A DNA stretch of 64,000 nt from Trematomus loennbergii (GCA_012861695.1 JAAOOA010000353.1:1-64000); one strand, 5' to 3'; positions 11,949 to 35,676 are shown, counted from the stretch's first letter. The notes: a model not told the origin generated them from the letters alone. Numbers and translations: made by a program.

Positions 11949-12024
11949 CTGTCAGGGTTGGAGAAAAATAGGACCCAAATGCAGTAAAAGGACTCAAAGG
12001 TTAGGTAACAAAAAGAGCCACATC
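11949..12024 (-). mobile_element. Truncated LTR end
   Basis: TGTCAGGGTTGGAGAAAAATAGG through GGTAACAAAAAGAG matches the end of the intact LTR at 13762. The match stops near 12024, where low-complexity sequence takes over. Confidence 0.55.
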
Positions 12025-12507
12025 ATACACACAGGCACACATGCTGGGTGTATATCCCCCACCTCTCTCTCTCCTTCTCTCTTCCTCTATGTGCCTCCCT
12101 CTATCTCTCACACATACAAAATGCAAATCTAAAAATGTACAATTATTGACACACAGACACACACACTGAAATACCTCCCATAGACTCACACACCCTCACA
12201 CAGACAGAAACACATACCTCTGCTCTAATGATCAAAAGCTTTAGCAGTGCTTGTATCCGAGATAGTCAATTTGCCTTACTGAACGACATTTCTTTATTGG
12301 CGTTTTTGCATACTTAATTTTAGCAGGTGATAGATAAACATTTAATTCAAATAAAAGTTTATTAGTGACGTAAACTTAGTGTACTTCGTCTGGAGACACT
12401 TTTACTTCTCCCAAAAATGATGTTTCTCTGACTGTAGCTTCAAAGCATGAAGAGAATACTAGGAAATGGAGTACATTCAATATGTGGTGACACTGGAACC
12501 TCTAGAA
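12025..12507. other. No gene seen; CA/CT-rich intergenic sequence
   Basis: Short CT- and CA-rich tracts (12058-12200) followed by AT-rich sequence up to the hAT target site. No coding or RNA feature is supported. Confidence 0.5.
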
Positions 12508-13660
12508 CAGGGGTGTCAAACTCAATTTCATCGCGGGCCACATCAGCATTATGGTTGCCCTCAAAGGGCCGGTTGTAATTTTAACACTATATAAATATAC
12601 ATATATAAATATATAAAATAATGTTTTATATAACAATATTGCCTCTGCATTGGAGTATTATTGGTTTTGGCAATAACTACGTCTGAAAGCACATGGTTGT
12701 GCATCGATGTATTGTGCACGTAGACACAAAAATACTGTATGTGGGCTCAGACTAACATTTCACTCTCTTACTGTTACATAAATCCCATGAATTTATGAAA
12801 TGTAGTTAGCCTCATATCTTATCAAAAAGAGATACAATGTTTGTGAAATCTATTTTTTGTGAATAATAAAGTATTTTTCTTTTGTATATCAAGCATTATT
12901 TAAGTAGGCTATATTTCATTTGAATTCAGTAATAATATTTTAATAGTCTGAAAGCCAAGACTTTGAGAACCCCCTGTCCCAGATCCTGCTGTGTTACTAT
13001 CACCTGTCACTCACTATTTCAGTAAGCAGTGAGTGGGGGGGGCGGCGGCGTGTTGAGGAGGAACAGAGTGAGAGGGGACAGGGATCGCGGAAGTTTTCCT
13101 CCTTCCTTTACAAACTTTACACAAGTATTTATAAGTATTTATCGTCTGAATATAGCAAAAAGACGTTCATACTCTGCAAGCCAAGACCTCATATATTTTA
13201 ATCAACCAGAAACCGGAAATAACCGTAACGCGAGTTTTTCTAAAACATAATAAATCCATGTGTGTCTCTGAGCCGCAGCGACACCGACTGATTCTTAAAG
13301 AGCGGGTCATTCTGTCTGTTTGTTCTGGGACTGGAGTTGCTTGTCTCGGTTGCTGAAGCAGACTTTGCTCCGTGTTTGGTGTCTCTGTGCCGCTGTAAAT
13401 TATGTTCCTTCAACTCTGTGTCACTCACAGTCACACACTGGTCACTCACCGCCTCAGAGTGCCGCTGCTGATAGGAAGTCGCTTCAGTGCGCACGTCACA
13501 AAATGAAATGCATTTTGGGACATGCAGTTTATGGGCAACGTGCTTAAACGGCATGTAACCGTATAATAAACTGTTTATATTCTTTGCGAGCTCTCGCGGG
13601 CCTAATAAAATGAGGTCGCAGGCCGGATTTGGCCCGCGGGCCTTGAGTTTGACACCCCTG
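12508..13660. mobile_element. Intact-ended hAT element with 8-bp TSD
   Basis: Termini CAGGGGTGTCAAACTCAA and TTGAGTTTGACACCCCTG are perfect inverted repeats. Both flanks are CTCTAGAA (12500-12507 and 13661-13668), an exact 8-bp target duplication as hAT transposons make. Subterminal 'GCGGGCCACATCAGC' and 'GGCCCGCGGGCC' blocks are typical of this widespread vertebrate family. The 1153-bp body holds no intact transposase, so it is non-autonomous. Confidence 0.85.
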
Positions 13661-13761
13661 CTCTAGAAGGTCTGGATTACAATAATAATAATAATTATTA
13701 GTTCACACCCTGTTCCTCTTGTGTGTGTTTCCCTTTCTACTGCCTTTCAAAAACAACAGAC

Positions 13762-14268
13762 TTCCAGGGTTGGGGAAAAAAATAGGATATAGCAAAAAGG
13801 TCAGGTAACAAAAAGCGAGCTTTATTTCCCAAAGCTGAATGACAAAAGAACAACTTAGGAACAACTTAACATACCAAAACGGGGGAGTACGAGAAGGAAA
13901 TCAAGGAGCACGAGGAAGGATCAGGACAAAAAACCTCAGGAAAAACATGTAGCGTGACAGGTAGCATGGACAAGAGCAAAGAGACTAACAGGTATCATAG
14001 ACGAGAAAGGACGACGAACAGACATTGAGCACAGGGGAAGACAAGACTAAATACACAGAAGGGTAATCACAGGACAAGACCCAGCTGGGCAGGGGAGGCA
14101 GAAACACAAGGGCAACAGGTGAACCACAATCAGACAATCAGACACACCAGGGAAACTAACGACAGGAAGGCAAACACAGGAAGCAGGACCAGACAAGACA
14201 CAAGGAGGAAAACATTTCAAAATAAAAAAGGTGGAAAATGAAAACAACATAAAACCAAAACCATGACA
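13762..14268 (-). mobile_element. Solo LTR with 5-bp TSD
   Basis: On the minus strand it starts TGTCATGGTTTTGG and ends CCAACCCTGGAA, where a sister copy at 11949 ends CCAACCCTGACA. It is flanked by CAGAC on both sides (13757-13761 and 14269-14273). It is 507 bp with no internal region attached. Fragments of the same LTR occur at 10211, 11949 and inside each 1.45-kb tandem unit. Confidence 0.75.
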
Positions 14269-14553
14269 CAGACTCTTTGCAGGAGAGTTTTATTAATGTA
14301 ATCATAGTAGTGATGGGAATTATGGCTTTGAAGGGAGCCGGATCTTATGGCTCCGTTCCTTTCAAAGAGCCGTTTTTTTAAAGGGGCGGTGTTACTCGGT
14401 TATCTGCGAAATAATCACCAGGATAATGATTGACTGTATTGCCAGACCTAATGTCAATAATCTGCATTATAAACATGACACAAGGTGGCACCATATCCAT
14501 GTCATTCATGTCAGTGAATGTACCACTTTGAATTTACCCTCTGTATGTGTTAA

Positions 14554-15037
14554 AGGGGACCTATCATGCAAAATGCACTTTTGTACGTTTTTATACATGA
14601 ATATGTGTCCCCGGTGTTCCAGGGAACTAACCAAGTGTCAGAAAACACAACCCTCTCTATTTTCCTCCATACCCAAATCTCTAAAAAAGGGGCTGCAACG
14701 GATCTGATAAAAAACTGATCCAGATTTGAACACTGTCCTGACGTCAGGACGGTGGCGCTACGGCTATTGGGCCAACTCCACCAATCAGGAGGAGACAGCC
14801 ACGGCCATTGCCGTTCGAAAGCGCTGGAGACGCTGTAGTACATATGCCAGGCCTGTAGGTGGTGCTGTTCTCACAGAATCTGCCCTTGCAAAAACAGAGC
14901 TAAAAAATGTCAATTGAGCAAAATGAGGCATGGCTAAAATGCATGATCTGTTTGGTATTTTGAAATAAAGTATAAATATGCCTTATATAGGTATGGTCCT
15001 ACACTATATTATTCAAATATAGCATGATAGGTCCACT
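14554..15037. mobile_element. piggyBac-like MITE, copy A
   Basis: Ends AGGGGACCTATCATGC and GCATGATAGGTCCACT are inverted repeats, flanked by TTAA at 14550-14553 and 15038-15041. It is 484 bp and noncoding. Copy B begins directly after the shared TTAA. Confidence 0.7.
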
Positions 15038-15067
15038 TTAAAGGTCACCTATTATGCAAAATCCACT

Positions 15068-15243
15068 TTTCATGTCTCTTCTACATCAATGTGTCCCCTC
15101 TTCTTCATGTCTCTTCTACATCAACATGTGTCCCTCTTCTTCATGTCTCTTCTACATCAACAGTGTCCCCTCTTCTTCATGTCTCTTCGACATCAACATG
15201 TGTCCCCTCTTCTTCATGTCTCTTCTACATCAACATGTGTCCC
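15068..15243. repeat. ~37-bp minisatellite
   Basis: About five copies of TTCATGTCTCTTCTACATCAACATGTGTCCCTC. The unit is open in several frames by chance and is not a gene. Confidence 0.8.
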
Positions 15244-15394
15244 TCTGTGGAAAGAGATTCTGAAAGTTTTCAGGAAAAAAGATTCTCTCTCTTTTTGTCC
15301 TGATCCATTTATATAAAACCTGTCTGAAAATGAGCTGATGTCAATGATGTTTTGGCTTGTGTAACCATTAGCCAATCACCAACCAAGATTACCA

Positions 15395-15406
15395 CCCCCC
15401 CCCCCC

Positions 15407-15473
<67 letters not shown>
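15395..15473. repeat. Poly-C tract
   Basis: Seventy-nine nucleotides of cytosine with a single A at 15407. The opposite strand is a G-tract that could form quadruplex structure. The exact length may be unreliable, because sequencers and assemblers handle such tracts poorly. Confidence 0.9.
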
Positions 15474-15475
<2 letters not shown>

Positions 15476-15745
15476 ACACCTTATCACCTGAATCTCCTCC
15501 TAGAACCCCATTGACTTCTTTTTAACCAAATATCTCTCAGAGGGGCGTGGGGAGTGGCTCCTTATTTTCATCTAAAGTAACAGACAGAGAATCAGCACTT
15601 TTGAAACAGGGCTGAAACAGAGGGGATTATGGGATGCTGCAATGATCTGTTTGGTGTTTCGAGCCAAACACTTCAGAGACATGTTTTGTATATATCTGAG
15701 ACCTATAATATATTGATTAAAAACAGTATAATAGGGGACATTTAA

Positions 15746-16456
15746 GTTTAATTGAAACACTATGTGAAACACGTCACTAGTTAAAGTTGAAGAGCAAACA
15801 TGGAAAAAGGTTGGTTAAAAAGTAGAGACCAAATGTCACTGTGTGTGTGCTGTGTTCATGTATGTGTGATACATATTCTACCTATCTATCTAAAACCCCA
15901 AAACGGTTACATGTGCAATCATCCCTAATTAGTCCAATGTTGTCTTTATATAATTACATATATACAATCAGGGGCATTCAACAAGCTTTTGATTGGTTAT
16001 CAGGGTAGTGTGTTGGTATCAATGAAGTATAAGGTTTGATAATGTTATTGGTCCATATTTAATTAGCACTGTATGTGGAGACATGGAGTGTTTTTCTGAA
16101 AATATCCTGACTCTGGTGAAGCATAGAAATCATACCTGAAAATGAAAAAGTATCAATGTATTTATGTGAGTGTAAGAGTGAGGGTGAAGGATCACACGAA
16201 GGGTTTCTTTGTTAAGTATTAATCATGTCAATAATAATAATCAATTGATGCACTTTCAATTAAAATTAAAAACATACTTGATAAAAACTGTTTCTGGAGT
16301 TCCTTGTTGAGCATGTGTGGATTTTAGCCTTTGCAGAAACTAAGTCTTTGCAAACTGATATTCAACTAGACACAAAGGAAGGACTAACATCTGACATACA
16401 GGTTTTTCTTACTGTAGCTTTAAAGAGGCCTTTTGAGCTTTTTGGGCTGTAGTCCC
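15746..16456. other. No gene seen
   Basis: AT-rich sequence with short TA and AAT runs. No supported exon, RNA gene or transposon end. Confidence 0.4.
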
Positions 16457-17096
16457 AGTAGAGACTATAAATACTGATATACACCTGAACATCAGCAGGA
16501 GAGGACTCTTTAAAGGAGAGACACTACATACTGATATACACCTGAACATCAGCAGGAGAGGACTCTTTAAAGTAGAGACACTACATACTGATATACAGCT
16601 GAACATCAGCAGGAGAGGACTCTTTAAAGTAGAGACACTACATACTGATATACACCTGAACATCAGCAGGAGAGGACTCTTTAAAGGAGAGACACTACAT
16701 ACTGATATACACCTGAACATCAGCAGGAGAGGACTCTTTAAAGGAGAGACACTACATACTGATATACACCTGAACATCAGCAGGAGAGGACTCTTTAAAG
16801 TAGAGACACTACATACTGATATACACCTGAACATCAGCAGGAGAGGACTCTTTAAAGGAGAGACACTACATACTGATATACACCTGAACATCAGCAGGAG
16901 AGGACTCTTTAAAGTAGAGACACTACATACTGATATACACCTGAACATCAGCAGGAGAGGACTCTTTAAAGTAGAGACACTACATACTGATATACACCTG
17001 AACATCAGCAGGAGAGGACTCTTTAAAGTAGAGACACTAAATACTGATATTATATACACCTGAAAAGGAGCAGGAGAGGACTCTTTAAGTAAAAAG
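16457..17096. repeat. 57-bp minisatellite, array 1 (~11 units)
   Basis: The unit begins GTAGAGACACTACATACTGA and ends GAGAGGACTCTTTAAA. The last unit has a short insertion and the first is slightly divergent. Because 57 is divisible by 3 and the unit lacks stops in one frame of each strand, long open frames appear (SPLLLMFRCISVCSVSTLK on the minus strand); I treat these as artefacts. The same unit forms array 2 at 36525-36980. Both arrays are preceded by CCCAGTAGAGAC. Confidence 0.9.
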
Positions 17097-18113
17097 GGAG
17101 ACTGAGCTTGAGATAGTGATGGAGTCATGAGAGTAGGTTGGGATGGTCGTTACTTTCAAAATGCACTTGTGGTCAGAAAGAGAGTCATGTGATACGTTTC
17201 TCATTATTGAACAATAACCCAGTAAATCCACAACATACATTATGATCATTTCACGCTCAATGGTTGCCCCTTTTTTCTTTTTGTTTTCCCAGTAGACTTG
17301 TGTAGTAAGTATAGATTTTATAGTGGTTGGATGGGGGAAGTGTGTACAGAAGCAACATGGGAAAAGTGGCAATGTTAAGCATATTAACAACAGACAGACG
17401 AGTGTGTGGTTTTGCACTAATGTCCCAATGAATCACGGACATTAAAAAACAAAAATGTTATACATTTCAAATAGAGGTAAGGCCACTACCCACAGAACGA
17501 GCAGTTTGACAACCCCAGCAACATTACCATATCTAAAACGGGAGAATAAAATGATGGCAAAGTGAAAAACAAAAAGCAGATTTTCTTGTGGGCCTGGATT
17601 ATTAAACAATCAAGGGTGTGTTCGGACTCACTTCCAGAAAACACTTCAAAGAGGTTTGTTATTGAATGTTTGGAGGAACACAACAGGGCGCGGTCATCCG
17701 TCAATCCACCTGCATGTGACATGCGGTTCATGGTAGGCATCATTGGTATTTAATTATCATCTTTCTCACACGGATGACTAACTGACAGACGTGCAGTGAT
17801 TAAATGAATTCATCGACACCTGTTATGACCTGGCTCAAAAGGCCACAACAAAGAGGTGACACACCATATCAACGGTTTAACAAAATATGTTCATTGAAGC
17901 AAGTGGTTCAAATTAGCCAAATTAATTAAGTGCAAAACAAGTGAAGCATGAGGTGTGGATGTCAGTGATATCAGTAGTGTAAATGCAGGGTGAGGCTTGC
18001 ATGGACATGTATGAGTGTGAGAGTGTTGCAAGTGCACAAAGTATAGCAACTGAAGAAACTCATAGCATACTCAACCGAAACCAGGTGCCTGTAGGGGAGA
18101 GCAGAGGGAAGCA
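17097..18113. other. No gene seen
   Basis: Mixed-composition sequence. Short open frames overlap on opposite strands (17486-17753) without splice sites or a recognisable domain. Confidence 0.4.
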
Positions 18114-18290
18114 GAGGTGGGGACTTGAGTCACATGACTTGACTCGAGTCAGACTCGAGTCGCATATTTTTTGACTTGAGACTTGCTTGACTAACATTGA
18201 TAAAAGACTTGACTTGACTTTGACTTGGTATTCATGACTTGAGACTTGACTTAAGCTTGAGACAGATGACTTGAAAGGACTTGACTGTTT
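18114..18290. repeat. ACTTGACTCGAGTC-rich transposon end
   Basis: GAGGTGGGGACTTGAGTCAC is followed by repeated ACTTGA/GACTCGAGTC motifs with many short inverted matches. This composition is typical of a terminal region of a fish hAT-like element. The opposite end was not found. Confidence 0.4.
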
Positions 18291-18939
18291 ACAATTCACT
18301 ATTTGCGTTTGTTTTTGTATTGAGATATTACCAACCCGGTATCACGGCAAGACGTGAACATGTGACGATCTACCATGCTGGGAGACGTGAATATGTCACG
18401 GTTTCGTCCCTTCAAACGTGACAGTTACACGGTATTGTTAACATGGCCCAACCAGTGGAGAAATACCCGGAAGTGCCTAGCAAATGGTCTACCGCGCCTA
18501 TTGGTCGGTTTTTATTGTCAAAATGAGATGTTTTTAATTTATTTTTGAATCGTCACACTTGATTTGCCGATTTTCTTGTTGCCCTAGCTGGTCGACACCT
18601 CTTTTAGCAGAAACAAAGGCTACATGAATGTATTAAATCGATGTTAATCCATGTGTGTGGAGGTGAGGATGTGGAATTAACGGACGTGACGTTGTGCGAT
18701 TGCGTTGCCAGGCAACGCAATTTACAAACTCTTCAACTACAACCCTAATTATATTTAAAAACATTTTAGAAGGCCTCACGAAATACTTTAATGTAAATTA
18801 AAATGTAAATGTGAAGGGTGTGTGTAATGTGGTGATTGACATTATTCACCCACGGATCTATGGGTTTGGGGTATTGTTCCGCACGGACATTTTAGTTAAA
18901 CGGACTTACTGTTGATGTGAAATCCGAAAAAAAAACGTT

Positions 18940-20118
18940 ATACACCATAACGGTGCACAGCTGATATAAAAGGACTTGTCGTTTTTAAAGATATTACTGA
19001 TTTTCTTTGAATATAAGAATGTAAATACTGAGTTGAGAGAATAGTCAGGGGATTTGGGTGATGGGAGACACATCTATGGATTCAGAATTTCAATAGCTTA
19101 CTGTTAAATGACGGATATACCTTTCTGTCTGTGATGTTTTACAAATCAGATATTAGAAGTAAAACATGTGAAATAATATAGCAATATCCTGTACAATTAT
19201 GTGAAAACATGAATAAAACTACACATCTTCAGATGTTATACATACACAAGTGTCCTACACTAATAATACAAAGTTATTATGGCTGTGTGTACCTTGTGTG
19301 CACCGCCTAGTGGTTAAAGCACGTTATTGAATTAGTTGTGTATATGATATGTCAATGATCCTTAGAAAATCTTGAAATCTTGAAAGGGATATGCAAAATA
19401 GCCATTATATACAGTCTTTAATTAACTATTAGTAGAGAATAACGAGTAATGAATATACTTTATAGGGATCTGCAGATAAATGTTTAGTCTTCTCAAGCAC
19501 CAACTATCAAATATCTCTCCTGATTGTTGGCACTTGACAATCACCTTTCCCTGCATTTTACTCAGGTGTAACTAAAGCCTGATTTAAGGGTTGTTTATAT
19601 TTCACATCATTAATCAGAATCTGCAAAGTAACTAAAATAAATGTAGTGGAGTAAAAATACCAGGTTAACCTCTGAATTGTAGTGGAGTAGAATTGCTGTT
19701 TTGTTTAGTGATGGATATTGAATATGGAATAAAGGTTTTGACAAGACCTGGTGTAACAATAATCAAAAATGACATTAAAAGAGCTCCAGATGTCAATGAT
19801 CTAAACAAAACAGCACACCTGAAATGTATATTTAAATACTTTATTAAGGGCAGTGAATTAGTTTTTTCTGTATGTTTTTCAAATCAGTGTTATACAGTAA
19901 GTGTCATAGACAGTGTTACATTGCTATTATTATCCTTAAAATATATATAAAACAAAACCATTTATGATCTTTTTGGGTGGTTTACTAATGACAGTTAATT
20001 CTGTTTCTGCTATTGATGGTTTCATTTTTGTGAAAAATAATAAAATAATAAAATTCAATAACGTGCTTTAACCAGTAGATGTGCCTTTCTATCAGCTGTG
20101 CACCGTTATGGTGTAAAT
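18940..20118. repeat. Fold-back region with inverted blocks
   Basis: ACACCATAACGGTGCACAGCTGATA (18942-18966) recurs inverted at 20090-20114. GTGGTTAAAGCACGTTATTGAA (19310-19331) recurs inverted at 20053-20074. These suggest a decayed foldback transposon. A further block at about 19330-19455 is an inverted copy of 10083-10202. No coding content is supported. Confidence 0.45.
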
Positions 20119-21110
20119 ACAGCCTATCTACCAATTGGATCAAATATAAAAGTCAGCCGAATTAGTATTGATACTGCAAGGAGACGTATTGTGTGAAAAT
20201 AAATGTAAGATGTTGTTTAATTGCTGATATATTTATGATCCACGTCACGTTTTCAGTTTTGGCGGCAGTGCTTCCTGTTTGTCCAGAAGTCTTCTCATCA
20301 GGGCTCTATAAATACAGAACTACGGCAGATATGTAATATTTAATACAGCCAAACCGTGTATTACACTGCGTTATGTGATGACTTTCAAAGAGAAAAGCAA
20401 GCACACTCGGAATAATGTATTATTTAATTTTTGTTTACAGTCTATGGTTGCTACAGAGGATTGTGGGTAATGTAATGTCTTCGGCCATCCAAAACTCATA
20501 GAAAACGACTTGTTTCTCAGAATTGAAGGGGAAAACGTGACAAAAGCATTGTACACACACTAAAACCTATCAATGTCGTTTAATTAACAAGGATAATCTG
20601 GTGTTTTTGAGTTGATGAGTAGTGGAGATATCACTTTCAAATCAATCGACAGTAAGGGGAATACTTACTTCTGGGTTTACAATTCTCCGTTATCCAATGG
20701 GACGCTCACATTGCCTTTAACAGCCTCCGACACAAACGAATGCCGTGCTTCCCTAAGCGTCAAATACCGACGCCGATGGGAATACATTGCAATCAATTGA
20801 AAGCTCTTTGCGTCCGTTTATGAAGCTGAAGGAGCCTCGGTGTGTCACAACTGGACGCCACGGGACCCTGACCAAGCGTCGCTCCTGGACGCTTAGGGAG
20901 TGAGAGTGTGTTGCTTAAAATGCTGCAATAACATTAGCAATTCGTTTTTAATCTGCCATGTACGGTAATGTCTCTCAGCCACCGTAGTGTGCGCGTGTCG
21001 TGTAGTGTCGTGTACTTGCCACGGCCGCAGCTGGACCCTTCTCAGAAACACCGCTGTCATCAGGCTGGCAAGGGCTGTTCCATGCTCTGCTCAACCTCCC
21101 GCCTTCCCAA

Positions 21111-21241
21111 TGGACTCAATGGAGAAGAAAAAGTGTTGTACTTGTAAAAACAAGTGTTGTAGTTGTAAAAAGAAGTGTTGTCGTTGTAAAAAAAATGTGT
21201 GTACTTGTAAAACCTATGCTGAATTTGTCTCTGAAACATGA
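21111..21241 (+). CDS. Candidate Cys-rich small protein (CCxC repeats)
   Basis: An ATG frame of about 42 residues, MDSMEKKK followed by CCTC, CCSC, CCRC and VCTC, each separated by Lys-rich triplets, ending TYAEFVSET. CCxC clusters alternating with Lys recall metallothioneins, but fish metallothioneins are about 60 residues with a different spacing, so this is not a standard one. The motif is an 18-bp DNA repeat (AAGTGTTGTACTTGTAAA-like), so it may be a chance minisatellite. It lies about 400 bp upstream of the tetraspanin promoter on the same strand. A longer upstream ATG in frame is at 20987. Confidence 0.2.
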
Positions 21242-21520
21242 TTTATTAGAAAAATGGTATGTGTTTATTTGATAGATACGTTTTTTCTTTGCAAAACTAA
21301 ATGCATTAGTTTGTAGATGGTGTTTTGTATTTGCAAACCACATTGTGTTTGTTAGTGAATCATGAGGCATTTGTAAAACCTGTTCATTTAGTTGTGGAGT
21401 TATGGCAGGTAATTAGCTCCATATTCGCCACTCCCTAACCGTCATGTTCATATAGCCCCGCCTACTTTGTACGCCACCGCCTGCTTATAGGTTGTCTCTC
21501 ATGTCCGTCAATCCTTTCAT

Positions 21521-21655
21521 CCAATCGAATGAGAAGGGGCGGGACATGACGCACGTTGGGGTATTAATTAAAGGCACCCTGCGTTAATCCTGTGTTAATC
21601 CTGTTGTGTTTTCTGTCTGATAGCAGCAAGGATTAAAGTTGTCAAAAATATCCAG
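21521..21655 (+). promoter_or_regulatory. Probable tetraspanin promoter and 5' noncoding exon
   Basis: CCAAT (21521), GGGGCGGG (21536-21543, Sp1-type) and a TATTAATTAAA box (21562-21572) occur in order within 60 bp. They are followed about 30-90 bp later by a stretch ending in a splice-donor-like CCAG/GTATTT at 21655. The next acceptor is TTTACAG at 21881-21887, four bases before the start codon. The spacing fits a TATA-type promoter with a short noncoding first exon; this is inference. Confidence 0.45.
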
Positions 21656-21891
21656 GTATTTATAACATTTTAAAGCTCATTTGGCTGCATTACTTTGATA
21701 TATTAACAAGATAAAATGCTGTTGTAATGATTTAAACGTGTTAAAACGTAATATGGCATCTAGACGTAAAATGTAACACTAAATGGTTGTTATTTGTATG
21801 TATTGTGTGTTTGTTATATAGGTAGAAGCTTGCATTAGAAAATATATGCATAAGTGAGGAAATAATGTGGGTTTCTTGTATTTACAGTAAA

Positions 21892-33021
<11,130 letters not shown>

Positions 33022-33349
33022 CGTTAAGCTACGAGTGGCTACTAACGTTAGCTGCTGTCTACTTCTCCTCCCAGCTCGATCATCTGCCATGCTGTGGATC
33101 TTTCTGTGTTTCTGGCTCTTTCCCCATCTCTGGTCGGCAGGTCCAGGGACGTGTACACATAGACATCGAAGTGGGCTTTAGCCCCTGCCCTTTTTCTTCC
33201 TCCAGAGAAAGTTATTTTTTTAAATATTTATTTTTAATAAATGAATATATATCTACTGCTGTTTGCGCACAGTGTCCCTTTCCAAAAAATATATATTGAT
33301 TGAATAAAAAAAATAAATATCAGGTCGGGAGATTAGACTGTCAAGTTCC

Positions 33350-33491
33350 GATGCTCTCTCTACCCTCCCACCCTCCACGTTTCGCACACAGCGGTGCGGA
33401 CAGTCATCGGCAGTCACCTCAGACAGACAGGTAGCAGCACCTCCAACCTCACAGTCCCATGTTATGCCGGCTTTTCTTGGCTTGTTTGAAG
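33350..33491 (+). other. Possible 5' noncoding exon
   Basis: A GC-richer stretch ending TTTGAAG/GTGAGTGG, a good donor, located between the tetraspanin 3' end and the ankrd46 fragment. It could be a first exon of ankrd46 or part of the tetraspanin 3' region. No coding frame is supported. Confidence 0.2.
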
Positions 33492-33574
33492 GTGAGTGGT
33501 GATGAACAAATGACTAAACTGCCAGTGCCTCTAGTTTACAGAGCTTAGCCAAAAGCCAAAAACCAAATAGTTAA

Positions 33575-34061
33575 AGTGGACCTATCATGCTATATTTGAA
33601 TAATATAGTGTAGGACCATACCTATATAAGGCATATTTATACTTTTTTTTTTTCAAAATACCAAACAGATCATGCATTTTAGCCATGCCTCATTTTGCTC
33701 AATTTGACATTTTTTAGATCTGTTTTAGCAAGGGTTGATTCTGTGAGCAACAGCACCATCTAGAGGCCTGGCATATGTACTACAACGTCTCCAGCGCTTT
33801 CGAACGGCAATGCCGTGGTTGTCTCCTCCTGATTGGTGGAGTTGGCCCAATAGCCGTAGCGCCACCGTCCTGACGTCAGGACAGTGTTCAAATCTGGATC
33901 AGTTTTTATCAGATCCGTTGCAGCCCCTTTTTTAGAGATTTGGGTATGGAGGAAAATAGAGAGGGTTGTTTTCTGACACTTGGTGAGTTCCCTGGAACAC
34001 CGGGGACACATATTCATGCATAAAAGACGTACAAAAGTGCATTTTGCATGATAGGTCCCCT
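33575..34061. mobile_element. piggyBac-like MITE, copy C
   Basis: AGTGGACCTATCATGC and GCATGATAGGTCCCCT ends, flanked by TTAA at 33571-33574 and 34062-34065. It is the reverse orientation of copy A at 14554-15037, with high similarity. Noncoding. Confidence 0.75.
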
Positions 34062-34065
34062 TTAA

Positions 34066-35671
34066 CTAAGGTGGTGGCTAATGGATAAGTTAGCTCATGG
34101 GCGTAGGCTAATGTACTGTACAAGGGGAGACACTACAGGTGAATACAGTAAAATGTGTATCTAATAACGTCATCACAATCGCCACATTGATATGCAAATT
34201 AGACGTTACATATAGCCTAATCAAATTGCGCCAATTTGCATGCAGTTACCAAGGCATTGCAGGAGAAAAGGATAAAAAAATAAATAAATACATATCACCT
34301 CACAACTTCCCCAGATAGTCAAGTCAGTATTTTCCCCTGAAATGTTATGTTTAAATGCAGATTAGCTTAAAATCTATAGATGAATTCAGACAGGTAGTAA
34401 AACGAACACCATTTATATGTTTTTTTGGAAGTTTTCTTTCCATTAGTGAAAGAAAACATTGAAGCAAAATAGACCAAAATGTACAAGTACATGAAAAAAC
34501 GATATTTTTGCCTGTAATGTCCTTAAACAGTAACTTCATAATTCTGATTGTTGTCTGCTCTTGTGCGTAGTGTTAGTTGAATTATGTTGAGTATTAAACA
34601 ATTGCGTGAGTGTGAGGGTATTAAAATAAATGTGTCCGTAAGTCTTTTATAAATTATTATGGGAAGTGCCCTTTTTCTCACTTGAGCTCCTGCCCCCCCA
34701 AAATGTCTGTGCACGTCCCTGGGCAGGTCCGTGGCAAACACAAACAGCTACCAACTCTGCATCTGTCCTCCTGACCCTCAAGCACTTGATGTAAAATCCA
34801 TTAGCTCATTTAGACCTGAATAATTAGCACAACAAGGTAAAAGAGTCATCTTTATAATGCAAAAGATGTTGACAAAGACTATGTAACATTTGTAAACATA
34901 TATTTAAATTATTATATGACAAATATGTAAAATTAGACAATACATTTTAAAGCACAAGTATACAGACAGGACGTCACAATTAAATAAAAACATATATTAA
35001 ATACAAATTTTACTGAAAAAGAAGTGACGAATGAATGCAAAATCCAGGATTCGACAACTCAACCATCAAAATACGGAGCGAAAAGTTTAACCACAAGAGT
35101 CAAGACATGAGCTACCACTAAACGACTGAAAATTACCATAAAAAAAAACCTAAAATCACAAAAAATCGAATAGCGGACTATACGTTTAATTTTCAAATGC
35201 GCGTTCCCGTGACAAGGGGTGCATTTCACGGCGGGGGTGCATCATTTTGCACAACACCATATGACGCTAAAGTACTCCATCACGCAGCTGCTCGAGTTAA
35301 GACATTACAGCACTCCAACCTGTATCTCAGCACAGTCAACACATGATCACTTTCATTTTTCCACCACAATATTCACATTTGTATTCCTTCATGCTCTTGC
35401 AATCTAATTGTTGTGATCAAATGCATCAAGTGTCTTGTTTAGTATTTCTTGTCCTTCTCTTTGTCTTTGCCCTGTAGTTTTTGCACTATATGTTTTCTAA
35501 TAAATATTCCATTCGGGGCTTTTCCCCTTTTCTTCATCAAGACTTGTGTTTCTGTTATTTCCATGAAACAAAACCAGAGTGCAGGTGTGTAAAAATGTTT
35601 ATTTCAATTCTCACATGTCACTGTCAGGACCTTTGAGGGAAAAACACAAGTTAGTGTCGTGATAAACGAGT
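34066..35671. other. No gene seen
   Basis: AT-rich intergenic sequence. I looked for the missing N-terminal ankyrin exons of ankrd46 here and did not find them. Confidence 0.45.
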
Positions 35672-35676
35672 CCACA

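Larger units (their letters stand above)
15042..15741. mobile_element. piggyBac-like MITE, copy B, with internal repeats
   Basis: Ends AGGTCACCTATTATGC and AGTATAATAGGGGACAT, flanked by the shared TTAA at 15038-15041 and by TTAA at 15742-15745. The interior contains a ~37-bp minisatellite and a long cytosine tract, both absent from copy A. No transposase. Confidence 0.65.

Noticed and set aside
16457..17096. CRISPR-like array
   Set aside because: Units are contiguous with no unique spacers, and the DNA is vertebrate.
16409..17128. 239-residue minus-strand repeat protein
   Set aside because: Same 57-bp minisatellite as above; no independent coding signal.
21116..21370. Minus-strand Thr/Phe-rich frame
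   Set aside because: Shadow of the 18-bp repeat underlying the Cys-rich plus-strand frame.
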